Shown here one piece after another: positions 7,312 to 17,114 of a stretch of 64,000 nt of DNA. Position 1 is the stretch's first letter, and every line of letters starts with the position of its first letter. A program made the translations under genes and the position numbers. The notes beneath the pieces are model-generated. The model saw only the letters and a program-made list of their open reading frames with translations. It made no database searches and was not told the DNA's origin. The stretch comes from Dawidia soli. Its GTDB lineage: Bacteria; Bacteroidota; Bacteroidia; Cytophagales; Cyclobacteriaceae. The stretch is from contig NZ_JAHESC010000041.1 of NCBI RefSeq assembly GCF_018598185.1, positions 1 through 64,000 on the forward strand, in the 5' to 3' direction.

Positions 7312-10300
7312 TTATTTAATCTCCCAAAACCAAATGTAATTACCCGCATAGTAGCCAGACCCCGTCTTACCCTTATTAAAAACATCAATATGATGAATCC
7401 CCCCAGGCGCAGCTTGAATAAATATTATCCCGGTCTTGTTCCAATACTTTTTTTCAAATTCCGCCTGCGTCACCACCACGTAATCAGGATAATTTGTTTT
7501 AAGATAGTGTTTTAATCGATTGGCTGTCAAGGCCCATTTTTTAAAGTCTTTGTCTAGATCATCCTCTGGATAACCGGCTAGTGAGACCCCAGATTTAATT
7601 AAAGCATCGGACAACCTAATGGCACATTGGTTAACGTACAACGGATTATCGCTGGGATGTTGTGTAGGTGTGATGCCGTGAGGATAATTAGACCAAAGTG
7701 TCTGAAAATCAGGGAATTTATTTGCTTGAGGTTTAAATATGCGATTAAAAAAACCTTTCCCTTCCTTGAAAGAGATGTTGTTTCCATTCCGGTCTTTCCG
7801 CCAGGTAATATCCTTCGCATGGCCGGCCCAGGCAGTGTGACCCTGAAACGTTGACCCCGGCCCAGACATTTCAGCCCCTGCACTATTGTAATAGTGATAC
7901 CCCCCTGTTGGCTCCCATGTTGCTGTACCACCGGTAGGAGTTCCGAGCCACAATGTCTGGATGATACTCCAGGTGGCGGCAGTAAAACCCGGGTTCGAAA
8001 TTCCGTAACCAGAAGAGTTGGCCCCGGCAAGCCAATTCAAATAACCATTTCCATAACTGCCCTGATAGGACGTCCCGCCCCCGCCGGTGAAGTTTGGATC
8101 ACCATAGTTGGCGGTACTGCCATCATCACTACCCCAGCTCGAAGCGCCGGTGGGATCATTGAAAGAAATGGGGTTGTTATAAGCATAACTATAAGGACTC
8201 CAGCTGCCAAATTGATCTGCCAGGGGATCCACTTCGTTAAATCGCCCGGTCACAGGATCGTACCCACGAAAATATGTCTCGTACAAACCCGTGGTACTAT
8301 TGAGTTCATTTTGCTGATTATACAGGTAATTGTTGGGTGTGGCATTCGTGCGTGTCCACGAGTTGGTGGTCGACATCCCAAAGGGATAATATTCCGTATA
8401 TTGAACAACGTTGGTCGGCGTGAGCGCTATCGTTAGATCGTCAAAATAAACCCAATTATTGGACGCTCCTTCATAACTTAGGTATACAAAAAGATATCCG
8501 GGTTCCTCAATGCTCAGTGTATTGAACGATAGCTTTTGTTTATTAAACGTTGTCGCTGGCGCGAGCTGCCAGCCCATATCGACCATCTCGTATTTTTTAT
8601 TAAAAAGTATATAATTCAGATAGGCGGCAGGTCTCGTATTTCCCTGGCTGCCCCCCGACCCGACGGCATTGAGCGCGTCATTGACCCCTGTGAATATCTG
8701 ACCGCTTTCCCCGGGGGAACCGCTTACACCGCCAAAAGCAGCAGCGATTGCCGTGACGAGATTTGTCAGCGGAGTGCCGCTTGTGCCATATCCCGAAGTA
8801 GCCTCATGGTATTCCCAGGCTTCAATATTCACCTGGTCGCCAGGATATACGGCCAGACTTTTCGATGGACCGATCTTATAACTTTGATTCATTCGAACAA
8901 CCTTACTGCCCGAGGCTGTGTGGTTTGCTGCTGCAAACGTCACTACGTTAGCAGCGTTAACGTTTTGATACTGGGTACTGCCATCAGCCGCGTTTCCTTC
9001 GAAAGAAGCAGCCATTTGTGTGGTCGTGGCCGGGCTGGAACTAAAAACCAGCCTGGAGTTACCCTGGTGGTCGTTGATAGAATATTGATACTCCAGATTA
9101 TTACCATTTTTAACAACCCGTCCCTCGGCCGTGGGGAAGAAAGCGAGAATACCGTTATCGTATACGAAACCATTGACATAGTCCGTCGTCTGCACCAGCG
9201 TTGTTCCCTGGAAAGTCTTCATCGTCAGTTTCTCCCCTGCGGCAGAGTAGAGATATTCCACCTTTCGGCCATCACCAAATGTAATGCTTTCAGGAGTTCC
9301 TGTTAGGCTTCGCACGATCGTCGTTACTCCTTTGTTGTTATCGGAAGCAAGGCTACCATTGCTATCGTAAGTATATTCATTGGTGGTATGTATTCCGTCC
9401 TTAAATCCCTCTGTCAAAGAAGCTCCGTCTTCGATTTTATTCAGTTGATTTCCGGTGCCATATTGATAGATTAGATTGTCGATAGTACTGACCATACCGT
9501 CGGGGTTGGCAGCATTCCTGGTGAGTCCATTGCGCTGAAGCTCCAATATATTACCATTTACGTCGTATCGAAGTGATTCATTGAATCCATTTACCTCTTT
9601 ATTCCATGCCGTCTCGAACGCCTGGTACTGTGCCTGTTTTTTTCGGTTAATTTTATCGTAGGTAAACCTATAACTTCTCGGATTATTATGTTCACCGCTC
9701 GCTGCACCTTTCCACTTGACCGCCGCGATATTTCCGTTATAACGAACAGCACCAGGCGCGTCCGTCAGACCTGTCTCAACCTCGTTATATAATAACTCTA
9801 AACCAAACAGATCGTTTGCATCATCATTGTTGCTCGAATTGGCCTGCAGACTCGCATTGTTAATACTGGACAACCAGCCTCGTATCGTGTAACGGTAGTC
9901 TATCGACTGTAGGAAAACTGATGATACAGTTCCATGAAGCTTCTTATCAGTTAGCTGACCGAGCTCATTGTAGTCGTATTGTGCCAATAACTGATAGTCA
10001 ATCTCCGCATTATGCTTCTGAAAGAGTTTTTTCAGCCTCCCCTGATTATCGTACTCCAGTTTATTGAACACCGTGCAGGTTCGCCCATTACCTGCATTGT
10101 GATAAGTCTTTGCGGAGCTCATTGAGCCGTCAAAATTGTATTGGAGTGTAGCCAGGTTGTCCACAGCACTGGACAGATGGTTATTGCTACGGATTTGAAT
10201 GAGTCTCCCATAAGTATCGTAAAATCGATACTCTGTAAGCCAAACGGAAGAACCGAGGACCAATCGCTTCGAACCGGTGAGTTTATCGAATCCGGTACCA

Positions 10301-11598
10301 GGAGGATTAGTCGATTCTTCCGGCAGGCCCTGACTAGTGTATGACCAATCGGGAGTTCCATCAGAATTAAAGTCATAGTCATCGTAGTAATTAATAATCA
10401 ACAATGTCGTTCCAGCTGTTGGGAACACGAGGTTCGTATACCCCGAACTCGTAGAACTCCTGTTTTCATGCTGCGACGAAGGATTGACTGGAACTGATTT
10501 CAGGTAGTTTTGAAGTTTCTCGTGCGGAGTAGATCCCGCCGTTCCCGGATCAGTGTATGCGTAAAGTCCTTGCAGGATCACACGATCCTTTACATCGTAT
10601 TTCACAAAATACCACTTGTCCTGGGCCCGGGATATACCGTCCTGAAAAAGAACAGGGCGGTCGTATTGGTCGTAACAGTAGTATACAACCTGCTTGTCGG
10701 GCGTCTTTTTTGAGATGAGACGGTTTAAATTATCGTAGGTGTATACGAATATCCAGGAATCTCTGAAGGTGGTACTCCAAACAGTACCGGTTTTTAGTTT
10801 TTGGACTGCTTTGGGAGGAACCTGAAAAATTAAGTTCCCGCGAAGATCGTACACATTGTAGGTATCGATATACTCGACGTGGTCCGTAACATTATTCTCT
10901 GTGACATCCTCATTAAAATATGACCTTGTCAGTATGACTCTACCAAACTTGTCGGTAAATATCCATATATCATTGTTATTCTCATCTGTCGTTTTAAGTG
11001 TAGATAACTCGCCAGCCGAGTATTCGCCGGATGGTCCACTGGCTGTCCACTGAAAGACGTGATCGGCGACCGTATTAGAACGCCTTTCATAACGTGTGGT
11101 GTGTCCGGTGCCGGGCTGCCACGCACTACCTTGCGCGCCTACTTCGGTAGCACGTTTCAACGGCGAATCTTCAATCAACATCTGGGCGAAGGGCGATTGG
11201 TCATTCGCTATCTGATCTCCATTGGCCTGGTAAAATGCAAGCAGTGAGGGGTAGGCATCGCTTTTCCATTCGCCTGTCGCCGTGGAAGCTACAAAGGGAA
11301 GAAACTGTTTTGTTTGTTGTCCATATTTGTCATATTCCTGATGAAGTATGATATCGTACCCTTGGGGACTGGCCTTTCGTTGTACAGTCTGAATGTCACG
11401 ACCAAGGCCATCTCGATAGTCAATGAAGATGTTTTTCTCCTGATCGGTAGCGTTTAAGACATCAAGCTCTGTCAACTTTCCTGCCTTTTTTAACACAGTC
11501 GTTTTCGCATAATTGTCCGATGGAAGTAGTTGCGCAGGAAGACAGACTGGCAGGGACAAAGCGAAGATCGTTAGGAGAATTCTTGATAATGATTTCAT
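7312..11598 (-). CDS. RHS-repeat (DUF6443) polymorphic toxin with C-terminal Tae4-like amidase
   Basis: A 1428-aa exported protein. A signal peptide (about 1-23) is followed by a DUF6443-type N-terminal region (about 28-130), then many YD/RHS repeats forming the shell. The RHS-associated core ends near residue 1150 (YDPVTGRFNEVDPLADQFG, then YSYAYNNPISFNDPTG). After a glycine-rich linker, the last 150 residues form a toxin domain like the type VI amidase Tae4: the nucleophile C1325 in NQCAIRLSDALIKSG and the catalytic H1403-x-D1405 in GIHHIDVF. Tae4 enzymes cut the D-Glu-mDAP bond of peptidoglycan. The signal peptide implies Sec export, unlike classical T6SS cargo. The upstream partner gene ends 13 bp before this start, and the likely immunity gene follows by 8 bp. 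Confidence 0.85.
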   Translation of the reverse strand: MKSLSRILLTIFALSLPVCLPAQLLPSDNYAKTTVLKKAGKLTELDVLNATDQEKNIFIDYRDGLGRDIQTVQRKASPQGYDIILHQEYDKYGQQTKQFLPFVASTATGEWKSDAYPSLLAFYQANGDQIANDQSPFAQMLIEDSPLKRATEVGAQGSAWQPGTGHTTRYERRSNTVADHVFQWTASGPSGEYSAGELSTLKTTDENNNDIWIFTDKFGRVILTRSYFNEDVTENNVTDHVEYIDTYNVYDLRGNLIFQVPPKAVQKLKTGTVWSTTFRDSWIFVYTYDNLNRLISKKTPDKQVVYYCYDQYDRPVLFQDGISRAQDKWYFVKYDVKDRVILQGLYAYTDPGTAGSTPHEKLQNYLKSVPVNPSSQHENRSSTSSGYTNLVFPTAGTTLLIINYYDDYDFNSDGTPDWSYTSQGLPEESTNPPGTGFDKLTGSKRLVLGSSVWLTEYRFYDTYGRLIQIRSNNHLSSAVDNLATLQYNFDGSMSSAKTYHNAGNGRTCTVFNKLEYDNQGRLKKLFQKHNAEIDYQLLAQYDYNELGQLTDKKLHGTVSSVFLQSIDYRYTIRGWLSSINNASLQANSSNNDDANDLFGLELLYNEVETGLTDAPGAVRYNGNIAAVKWKGAASGEHNNPRSYRFTYDKINRKKQAQYQAFETAWNKEVNGFNESLRYDVNGNILELQRNGLTRNAANPDGMVSTIDNLIYQYGTGNQLNKIEDGASLTEGFKDGIHTTNEYTYDSNGSLASDNNKGVTTIVRSLTGTPESITFGDGRKVEYLYSAAGEKLTMKTFQGTTLVQTTDYVNGFVYDNGILAFFPTAEGRVVKNGNNLEYQYSINDHQGNSRLVFSSSPATTTQMAASFEGNAADGSTQYQNVNAANVVTFAAANHTASGSKVVRMNQSYKIGPSKSLAVYPGDQVNIEAWEYHEATSGYGTSGTPLTNLVTAIAAAFGGVSGSPGESGQIFTGVNDALNAVGSGGSQGNTRPAAYLNYILFNKKYEMVDMGWQLAPATTFNKQKLSFNTLSIEEPGYLFVYLSYEGASNNWVYFDDLTIALTPTNVVQYTEYYPFGMSTTNSWTRTNATPNNYLYNQQNELNSTTGLYETYFRGYDPVTGRFNEVDPLADQFGSWSPYSYAYNNPISFNDPTGASSWGSDDGSTANYGDPNFTGGGGTSYQGSYGNGYLNWLAGANSSGYGISNPGFTAATWSIIQTLWLGTPTGGTATWEPTGGYHYYNSAGAEMSGPGSTFQGHTAWAGHAKDITWRKDRNGNNISFKEGKGFFNRIFKPQANKFPDFQTLWSNYPHGITPTQHPSDNPLYVNQCAIRLSDALIKSGVSLAGYPEDDLDKDFKKWALTANRLKHYLKTNYPDYVVVTQAEFEKKYWNKTGIIFIQAAPGGIHHIDVFNKGKTGSGYYAGNYIWFWEIK

Positions 11599-11611
11599 GG
11601 CGTGCAGCGGT

Positions 11612-14600
11612 TCAATTACATTTAGCGGGGTCTATCGAACAATTACTGGTATTGTAGGTAACCGTTATTGCATTCGTGATGCCAGTGACGCCAAAGCCAG
11701 ACACTTTGCAACGTATTGTGAAGTCGAACGGCTGACAAAAATCTACCGCGTAAGAGGCACCGGGCAGAATTTGTATCCAAGTACCCTGACTAAACCTCTC
11801 CCAAATAAATGTGAGATCTTCCGGCGCGTAACCTGGAAAGTCAACCCGGAAGGTCTCTTTATAGTCAGGGCTACAGGCGTCGATTTGAGGCTGAGCCAAT
11901 GACACAAGCGTAAGTTTTGGCATAATTGTCCGCTGCTCCACTTTAAGCGATTTGACGGTTTCGCTTGAACCGAAAACCGCATGGGTAACGATATGCTTTA
12001 CCTCATAGTTACCCGGGGAAGAGAAAACATGTGAGAAACTGGCAGCAGTGGAGACTGGTACTCCGTCAATAAGCCATTGATGTGATACCGGCTGAATACA
12101 GGTTTCTCCCCCTGTTATGACAAGCTGGTCGTTGGCAAACAATCTGCTTTCTTGTGGATAAGGCGTTTTCGTGTATGAAAAATCGGAATAGGGAGCAGTT
12201 GAGGGATCTCCTTGAAACTTATAATCTACTTTCCGCGTGATATTCCTTTTATGGTCGCGATAAACACTGGGGCGGCCCATAAAGTCATACTCGACTATTT
12301 CACACAATCCGTTTGACGTGCTTATCGAAGTCCGCCCAAAGGCTGGGTCATACGTATAGGAGGTGAGCGAAGATGTGCTGGGATAAAAGGATACGTCATC
12401 CATGGCAACGGAAGTTGATGTCGTAACCTCAATCCAAAAACTCGTTCCTGTGATCCCGCTGGTGCCTACTTGTCCTTCTATGAGATCCCACTGATTTGCA
12501 GCCGAAAATGGAAGAGTCAAGAGCATCATGTAAGCACCGTCGGGAACAATGAAAGGATGGATACCAACGGTTTTGACTTTGTATATTTTCACCAAAACAT
12601 TCCCGGAAGTGGATGATTTAACACGCGCGGTAAACCGGAACACCTTGTTTGCAGATTGGGTAACAATTTGATTGAGATCTACTCCTGTGGGCATAATGAG
12701 CGCCTTTTTGCCCGTGTAACCTTCACCATACGATACAGTTCCATTGAGTTTGAATTCATGCCCGGTGATTGTCTCAAACCCGGAGAACACTACCTGGTCA
12801 GGCGTTGCATTGTTGAACTCGGCCACAGCAAGCCGGTCCTCGTATCCCCAATGATGAGAGAACAACCGACCCTTGCCGTTCGTCGTTGTAAGTGGCTTTC
12901 CATTTGAATAATTTAAGAATTCTTCCGAAGTGATATATTGTTCATCCTCAGAGAACTTCTGAGCACCATTAATTGTCTGGAGCGACGACTCCATGAAGCT
13001 TACTGAATACGCTAAGTTTTTTGTAACTGAGGGGAGGGGGAAAGAGGTTTCGTATGTCTTATACTTTGTCAGGGTCGCGGACACAACACCCGATGCACCA
13101 TCCTTTGTTATCGTGGAGAATGTCTCTACAGGTAATCCATGCATGTTGTTTTCGTTGAGTGCTTTTAGTCCGGCGGTGTATTCATCAGCGGCAGTAGAAA
13201 TACCGGCGTAGTCTTTAGCATACTTGTACCGAGTTTGGTAGACCGCACCATCGCTATTCAACATGCTTGTTCTGCTCAGTAAGGGATGTGTGGGCGTATC
13301 ATAATAATATGACTTTACAGTCTCAATGGGTGTTGTCTGACCAGACGGATCAAAAATCTTTTCACGTTCCGTCATAGTCACCTTTCCCGTATTTGTGATT
13401 AATTTATACTCACCAAGTACAACCATATAATCATAGCTCTCGACCTTAAATGCCCTTATTTCGATGGGCGTAGGTGAAATAATTTGATAATCATACGACG
13501 TCGTTTTAACTTGCGCACCTAATTCGTTGTATTCCGATTTAAGGGAAAGCAGCCCTCGTACGAAATCATACTCTCTATTCGGCGGAAATGGATATGCGTA
13601 ATTACCCGTTTGAATGAGCCCGGGGTTGATGCAGCTACCTCTTAATAAACGCACTTGCGTGACATCCCAGTTGAATATGCTGCCGGATTGTTCGATATAT
13701 GATGTTGCAGGATAAACTCCAGGCATCTTATATTCATAAACTATTTTTCCTTTGCCGGGTTCTCGAACACTAACACAGCTATAGCCAATTTCCTGATCTT
13801 GCGACAGATTGTCTTTGACACGATAGGTAATGTTCTGATGAGATCCAAATGTAAACACCGGCGGATATGTAAATGCACCACTGGATTGCCCATTGGATAG
13901 CTTGTACTCATATTCCGTAAGAATGTCATTGTCATGACTAAGACCATCATAAATAGACACTTTCTTCACGCGAACGCCACCGCCCTTGTACGATACGTTT
14001 GCATATGTATCTAAATATTCTTTAGGTTCATATTCCAGGGTCGCACTACCCCCCGGAGGAAAAGTGACTTTTGTAAGCGCCCCGCGACTAATGACCTGGT
14101 CATTAACTTGACGATTTCCCCCTGATAGCGTTGTATTCGGTGAAACGCCAGGCAGCATATTAATACGGTATTTTTCAGGCCCATTGCCAGAATTATAGAC
14201 ATAGATAGTGGGCGCAAGGGTACTGTTGGGTTGATTATTGAAATAGCCCCAATAATCCTGGCTTTTACTTTCAAACACCGGAAGGTTATTTTGCTTAGCC
14301 GCCCAGTTCACGCCTTCGTAGTCAAAGTAGAATGGCGGGTAGCGGTAACATCCGGTGCTTTCTTGTACCGATCGGAGAAAAGACCGCGTTTGAGGACTTC
14401 CCAAGGCGTTATTAATATTCTGAATGTCGATTAGAAAGGATCGGACTTCTCTGCCTAACTTCTCGCTGAATACAATTTTTGATTTTGAGATTGATGCGGC
14501 ATTCGACTCCGCCCGCACAACTTTAAGTTCCCGTTCCTCTATTTCCAACCTCACCTCATTCAGCGTTGTAGCTACATTAGTCTCATTAATGACTTCTACG

Positions 14601-15439
14601 GGGACAGCGTAGTATTTAGTCACAGGTGTGGTGTATCCGAACTCAATCAGACCGCCTAACGGCGACGTGATTTTGCTTAAATGCCAAGTCGATTTGTAGT
14701 TTATCGCAATCGTTCCTTCTTTCATGTAAGTATTGTATTGCCGGCGATAAACTACCACAGGAGATCCGGAGGTGGCGACAGTTTGAATATATTTTACTGT
14801 CTTATCGGCGTCCGAATTCTCGAAGGTATAGCGTGTACCTGTATTTGTGATAATCTCAAACTTTATGAGACCGCTAAACTCCTGTGGGTTGATAAAGTAA
14901 GGAATAATCTTGACATCGAGGTATGGAACCATCCTGATCTGTTTATTTGAGTCGAAGAAGAATTTTCCCGATAATCCAGGAATGCTAAACGAGAATTCGT
15001 CCGGCTCGGTGTCTGTATACGCAAAAGTACCGCTATAAAATGCGGTCCAGTTGGTAGTCTCATCTGTACAGGTTGCTGTGCTATTATCGGCAGTGATCGC
15101 GTAATTTGCTATATCCTGCCCGGTAGTACCAATAAGCCATCCTTTTCTCTGAGTGGATTTATAATCGTCGGGCAAATCCCTCACTTCGCGAACAATTTCC
15201 CCTTGCCCAAGAAGTCGCCAGCCAATTCCATAGTCTTCCGCTTCTTTTCCAGTCTCCGATACCCGTACAGATGCTTTGTTATAAAACAAGCTTAGCGGTA
15301 CCGATAAGTCCTTATCGGTAACACTGGATAACGGGATTTCAATATAAGGATCACCTGTCCGTAGATTAATGGGGATATCGATCTGTGCACAGGCAGGGGA
15401 GCCCATAAGCAGGCACCAGAGGATGCTACGTATTCTCAT
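11612..15439 (-). CDS. large RHS-like surface protein with PKD domain, partner of the toxin
   Basis: The product is 1275 aa from the ATG at 15439, where a signal peptide (MRIRSILWCLLMGSPACAQ) begins. The open frame extends 30 codons further up, but that segment reads like noncoding sequence. The N-terminal part resembles the start of RHS/SpvB-like proteins in Bacteroidetes (DYGIGWRLLGQGEIVREVRD). The middle has scattered YD-type repeats (YEYKLSNGQ, TSYDYQ, YTYDPAFGRTSISTSNGL, YDFMGRPSVYRDH). Near the C-terminus (about 1120-1190) there is a PKD-type domain (SFSHVFSSPGNYEVKHIVTH). No toxin tip is seen. It is the first gene of the three-gene minus-strand module and probably helps display or assemble the toxin at the surface, which is inference. 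Confidence 0.75.
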   Translation of the reverse strand: MRIRSILWCLLMGSPACAQIDIPINLRTGDPYIEIPLSSVTDKDLSVPLSLFYNKASVRVSETGKEAEDYGIGWRLLGQGEIVREVRDLPDDYKSTQRKGWLIGTTGQDIANYAITADNSTATCTDETTNWTAFYSGTFAYTDTEPDEFSFSIPGLSGKFFFDSNKQIRMVPYLDVKIIPYFINPQEFSGLIKFEIITNTGTRYTFENSDADKTVKYIQTVATSGSPVVVYRRQYNTYMKEGTIAINYKSTWHLSKITSPLGGLIEFGYTTPVTKYYAVPVEVINETNVATTLNEVRLEIEERELKVVRAESNAASISKSKIVFSEKLGREVRSFLIDIQNINNALGSPQTRSFLRSVQESTGCYRYPPFYFDYEGVNWAAKQNNLPVFESKSQDYWGYFNNQPNSTLAPTIYVYNSGNGPEKYRINMLPGVSPNTTLSGGNRQVNDQVISRGALTKVTFPPGGSATLEYEPKEYLDTYANVSYKGGGVRVKKVSIYDGLSHDNDILTEYEYKLSNGQSSGAFTYPPVFTFGSHQNITYRVKDNLSQDQEIGYSCVSVREPGKGKIVYEYKMPGVYPATSYIEQSGSIFNWDVTQVRLLRGSCINPGLIQTGNYAYPFPPNREYDFVRGLLSLKSEYNELGAQVKTTSYDYQIISPTPIEIRAFKVESYDYMVVLGEYKLITNTGKVTMTEREKIFDPSGQTTPIETVKSYYYDTPTHPLLSRTSMLNSDGAVYQTRYKYAKDYAGISTAADEYTAGLKALNENNMHGLPVETFSTITKDGASGVVSATLTKYKTYETSFPLPSVTKNLAYSVSFMESSLQTINGAQKFSEDEQYITSEEFLNYSNGKPLTTTNGKGRLFSHHWGYEDRLAVAEFNNATPDQVVFSGFETITGHEFKLNGTVSYGEGYTGKKALIMPTGVDLNQIVTQSANKVFRFTARVKSSTSGNVLVKIYKVKTVGIHPFIVPDGAYMMLLTLPFSAANQWDLIEGQVGTSGITGTSFWIEVTTSTSVAMDDVSFYPSTSSLTSYTYDPAFGRTSISTSNGLCEIVEYDFMGRPSVYRDHKRNITRKVDYKFQGDPSTAPYSDFSYTKTPYPQESRLFANDQLVITGGETCIQPVSHQWLIDGVPVSTAASFSHVFSSPGNYEVKHIVTHAVFGSSETVKSLKVEQRTIMPKLTLVSLAQPQIDACSPDYKETFRVDFPGYAPEDLTFIWERFSQGTWIQILPGASYAVDFCQPFDFTIRCKVSGFGVTGITNAITVTYNTSNCSIDPAKCN

Positions 15440-15610
15440 GAACAATGAATAAGGAAACTGGCTATTTGGATACTTTTTTCTTAGGTATGTCAGATGCCAA
15501 CGGTAATAACCCACAAAATCACAAACCAACAGAGCGTTTCAGCATCGTTGTTACAAACTGCAAATTATTAGCGTAAAAAACAAGATATTAACACTTATAA
15601 ATTCTTATCA

Positions 15611-15792
15611 GTCAGCGTTGACAAGAGCGCACACCTGCTGCTTTACCCGACCTTTGGCAAACGCGGTATGCTGTTAGAGACGTTCGACTATACCGACCTT
15701 GTCGGCCATGACAAAAACTCCTCGACATCGCACAGGTTTTCACCGTTGGCGAGGCGCCCTGGTCGCGCGACCTCATCGGGCAGAAAGTATAA
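15611..15792 (+). pseudogene. C-terminal remnant of an unidentified gene
   Basis: Read on the plus strand, this stretch encodes a protein-like tail, DKSAHLLLYPTFGKRGMLLE up to TDLVGHDKN. After a one-base shift near an A5 run at about 15711-15715 it continues as LLDIAQVFTVGEAPWSRDLI and stops at 15792. The composition reads as real protein broken by a frameshift and missing its 5' part. I do not recognise the family. The rest of 15440-16070 holds the 44-bp repeat and the A+T-rich leader of the WYL gene. Confidence 0.4.
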
Positions 15793-15866
15793 CCCAACTA
15801 CGCTGTGAGTGAGGGAATAAGACCAAAATAGGATCGAATTTCAGGTGACCGGACAAAATCTATTAT

Positions 15867-15910
15867 AATCAACAAATTTCAACAACTCTGAACAGTTTTG
15901 AACGTTGGAA
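15867..15910. repeat. 44-bp repeat, right copy
   Basis: Counterpart of 6624-6667 in the same orientation, with 36 of 44 positions matching. It lies downstream of the gene remnant and 160 bp before the WYL regulator. The site therefore marks the junction between the toxin module and the defence island. Confidence 0.65.
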
Positions 15911-16070
15911 ACGTCCGAGCAGTAGCGGGGCGGAATAGTGCAAAGTATCAACACGTTGGAAGGGATGATGGTGAATTGCTTCAGCAGATCAGCTAAAATC
16001 TTTCAAATCAAGCTATTTTTAGGTTTTTTTAGCTATAATGGCTCCAATTTAGTCATTAAACTGCCTGGCT

Positions 16071-17066
16071 ATGCCGAAGACCCGAAAACCCCAAGAAAGG
16101 GCTGAAATTCTGGATGAACTGCTGGCTCATCGAAACTGGACCGGGAATGAATTGTTGGAACAGGTAAATCAAAAACTCCAGAATTTAGATGAAAAGCCCG
16201 TAGATATGCGTACACTCAGGAGAGATCTGAACTATCTGGAATTGAAAGGCGCACCGCTTCACAGGCCAAAGAAAGGTGATATGACATATTCGTATGAATA
16301 TAAATTTTCCTTAAAGGATGTACCACTCGATAGCGATGATTTGCGGGCTTTAAAACAGGCGATAAATATTTTACGAAAGGTTGAGAACTTTCAAATGATG
16401 GATGAATTGGATTTAATAATTGGGAAGCTTGCCAACCGGATACACACTAATGTACCGGACAATCAAACAATTGTTCAGTTTGAAAATCATACCAGTGCGA
16501 AAGGAGCCCAATGGTTCAATGAACTGTTTGACTCTATCCGTGAGCAAACTACACTGGATATTTTATATCATTCCTATAGACACGCGGAACCAAAAGAGCA
16601 CGTTGTCCATCCTTATCTATTGAAAGAGTATCGTAACCGATGGTGGCTTATTGGCCGCGAAGACAAGTCAAATAAAGTTTTGACACTTGGTCTCGATCGA
16701 ATTCAGAAAGTAAAAGTATCCAAGCAAAAATTTAAGTTTAATGATCTATTCCACCCGGACACGTTTTTTGATAAGGTGATTGGTGTGTCCATGGACTACG
16801 ACAAAAGCCCAGAGGATATCACTTTAAGAGTCAATCCAGTATCAGTTCGGCACGTTGAGTCGAAACCTATTCATAAATGCCAGGAACCAGTTAGAATGGA
16901 ACGTGATGGAAGTCTTGTAATAAAACTCAATTTGATCATCAACTATGAATTGAAGGCAACAATACTTGGGTTTGGCGATGGAATTGAAGTCCTTGAACCT
17001 TTGACATTAAGAGACGAAATTAAATCCATCCTTGAGCGATCTCATAGCCAATACCGACAGACGTGA
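16071..17066 (+). CDS. WYL-domain transcriptional regulator
   Basis: A 331-aa regulator. The N-terminal part (about 1-70) is a winged helix (ERAEILDELLAHRNWTGNEL, then DMRTLRRDLNYLELKGAPL). A helical linker follows. The WYL domain lies at about 155-235 (LDILYHSYRHAEPKEHVVHP, then YRNRWWLIGRED), and a WCX-like C-terminus ends near 325. Proteins with this layout (BrxR, CapW) repress phage-defence operons and are thought to be released by a nucleic-acid ligand. It is the first gene of the defence island on the plus strand, 48 bp before the methylase-kinase gene. The dyad GTGAC-N7-GTCAC at its 3' end and the copy before CBASS are candidate binding sites. A TATAAT-like box at 16034-16039 and AGCTA repeats lie upstream. 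Confidence 0.88.
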   Translation: MPKTRKPQERAEILDELLAHRNWTGNELLEQVNQKLQNLDEKPVDMRTLRRDLNYLELKGAPLHRPKKGDMTYSYEYKFSLKDVPLDSDDLRALKQAINILRKVENFQMMDELDLIIGKLANRIHTNVPDNQTIVQFENHTSAKGAQWFNELFDSIREQTTLDILYHSYRHAEPKEHVVHPYLLKEYRNRWWLIGREDKSNKVLTLGLDRIQKVKVSKQKFKFNDLFHPDTFFDKVIGVSMDYDKSPEDITLRVNPVSVRHVESKPIHKCQEPVRMERDGSLVIKLNLIINYELKATILGFGDGIEVLEPLTLRDEIKSILERSHSQYRQT

Positions 17067-17079
17067 CCTAAAATGTCAC
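17063..17079. promoter_or_regulatory. operator-like dyad GTGAC-N7-GTCAC (methylase-kinase copy)
   Basis: The 17-base site GTGACCTAAAATGTCAC overlaps the WYL stop codon and lies 35 bp before the methylase-kinase start. A site with identical arms and spacing lies in front of the CBASS operon at 27041-27057. It is a likely regulator binding site; the WYL protein is the nearest candidate. Confidence 0.6.
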
Positions 17080-17114
17080 AGATCGAAGATTAATTAGCAT
17101 AGTATTTAGAGCGG

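Noticed and set aside
8536-9306. Long plus-strand frame (256 aa) opposite the RHS toxin
   Set aside because: Shadow of the minus-strand RHS gene; no domain sense and no start context.
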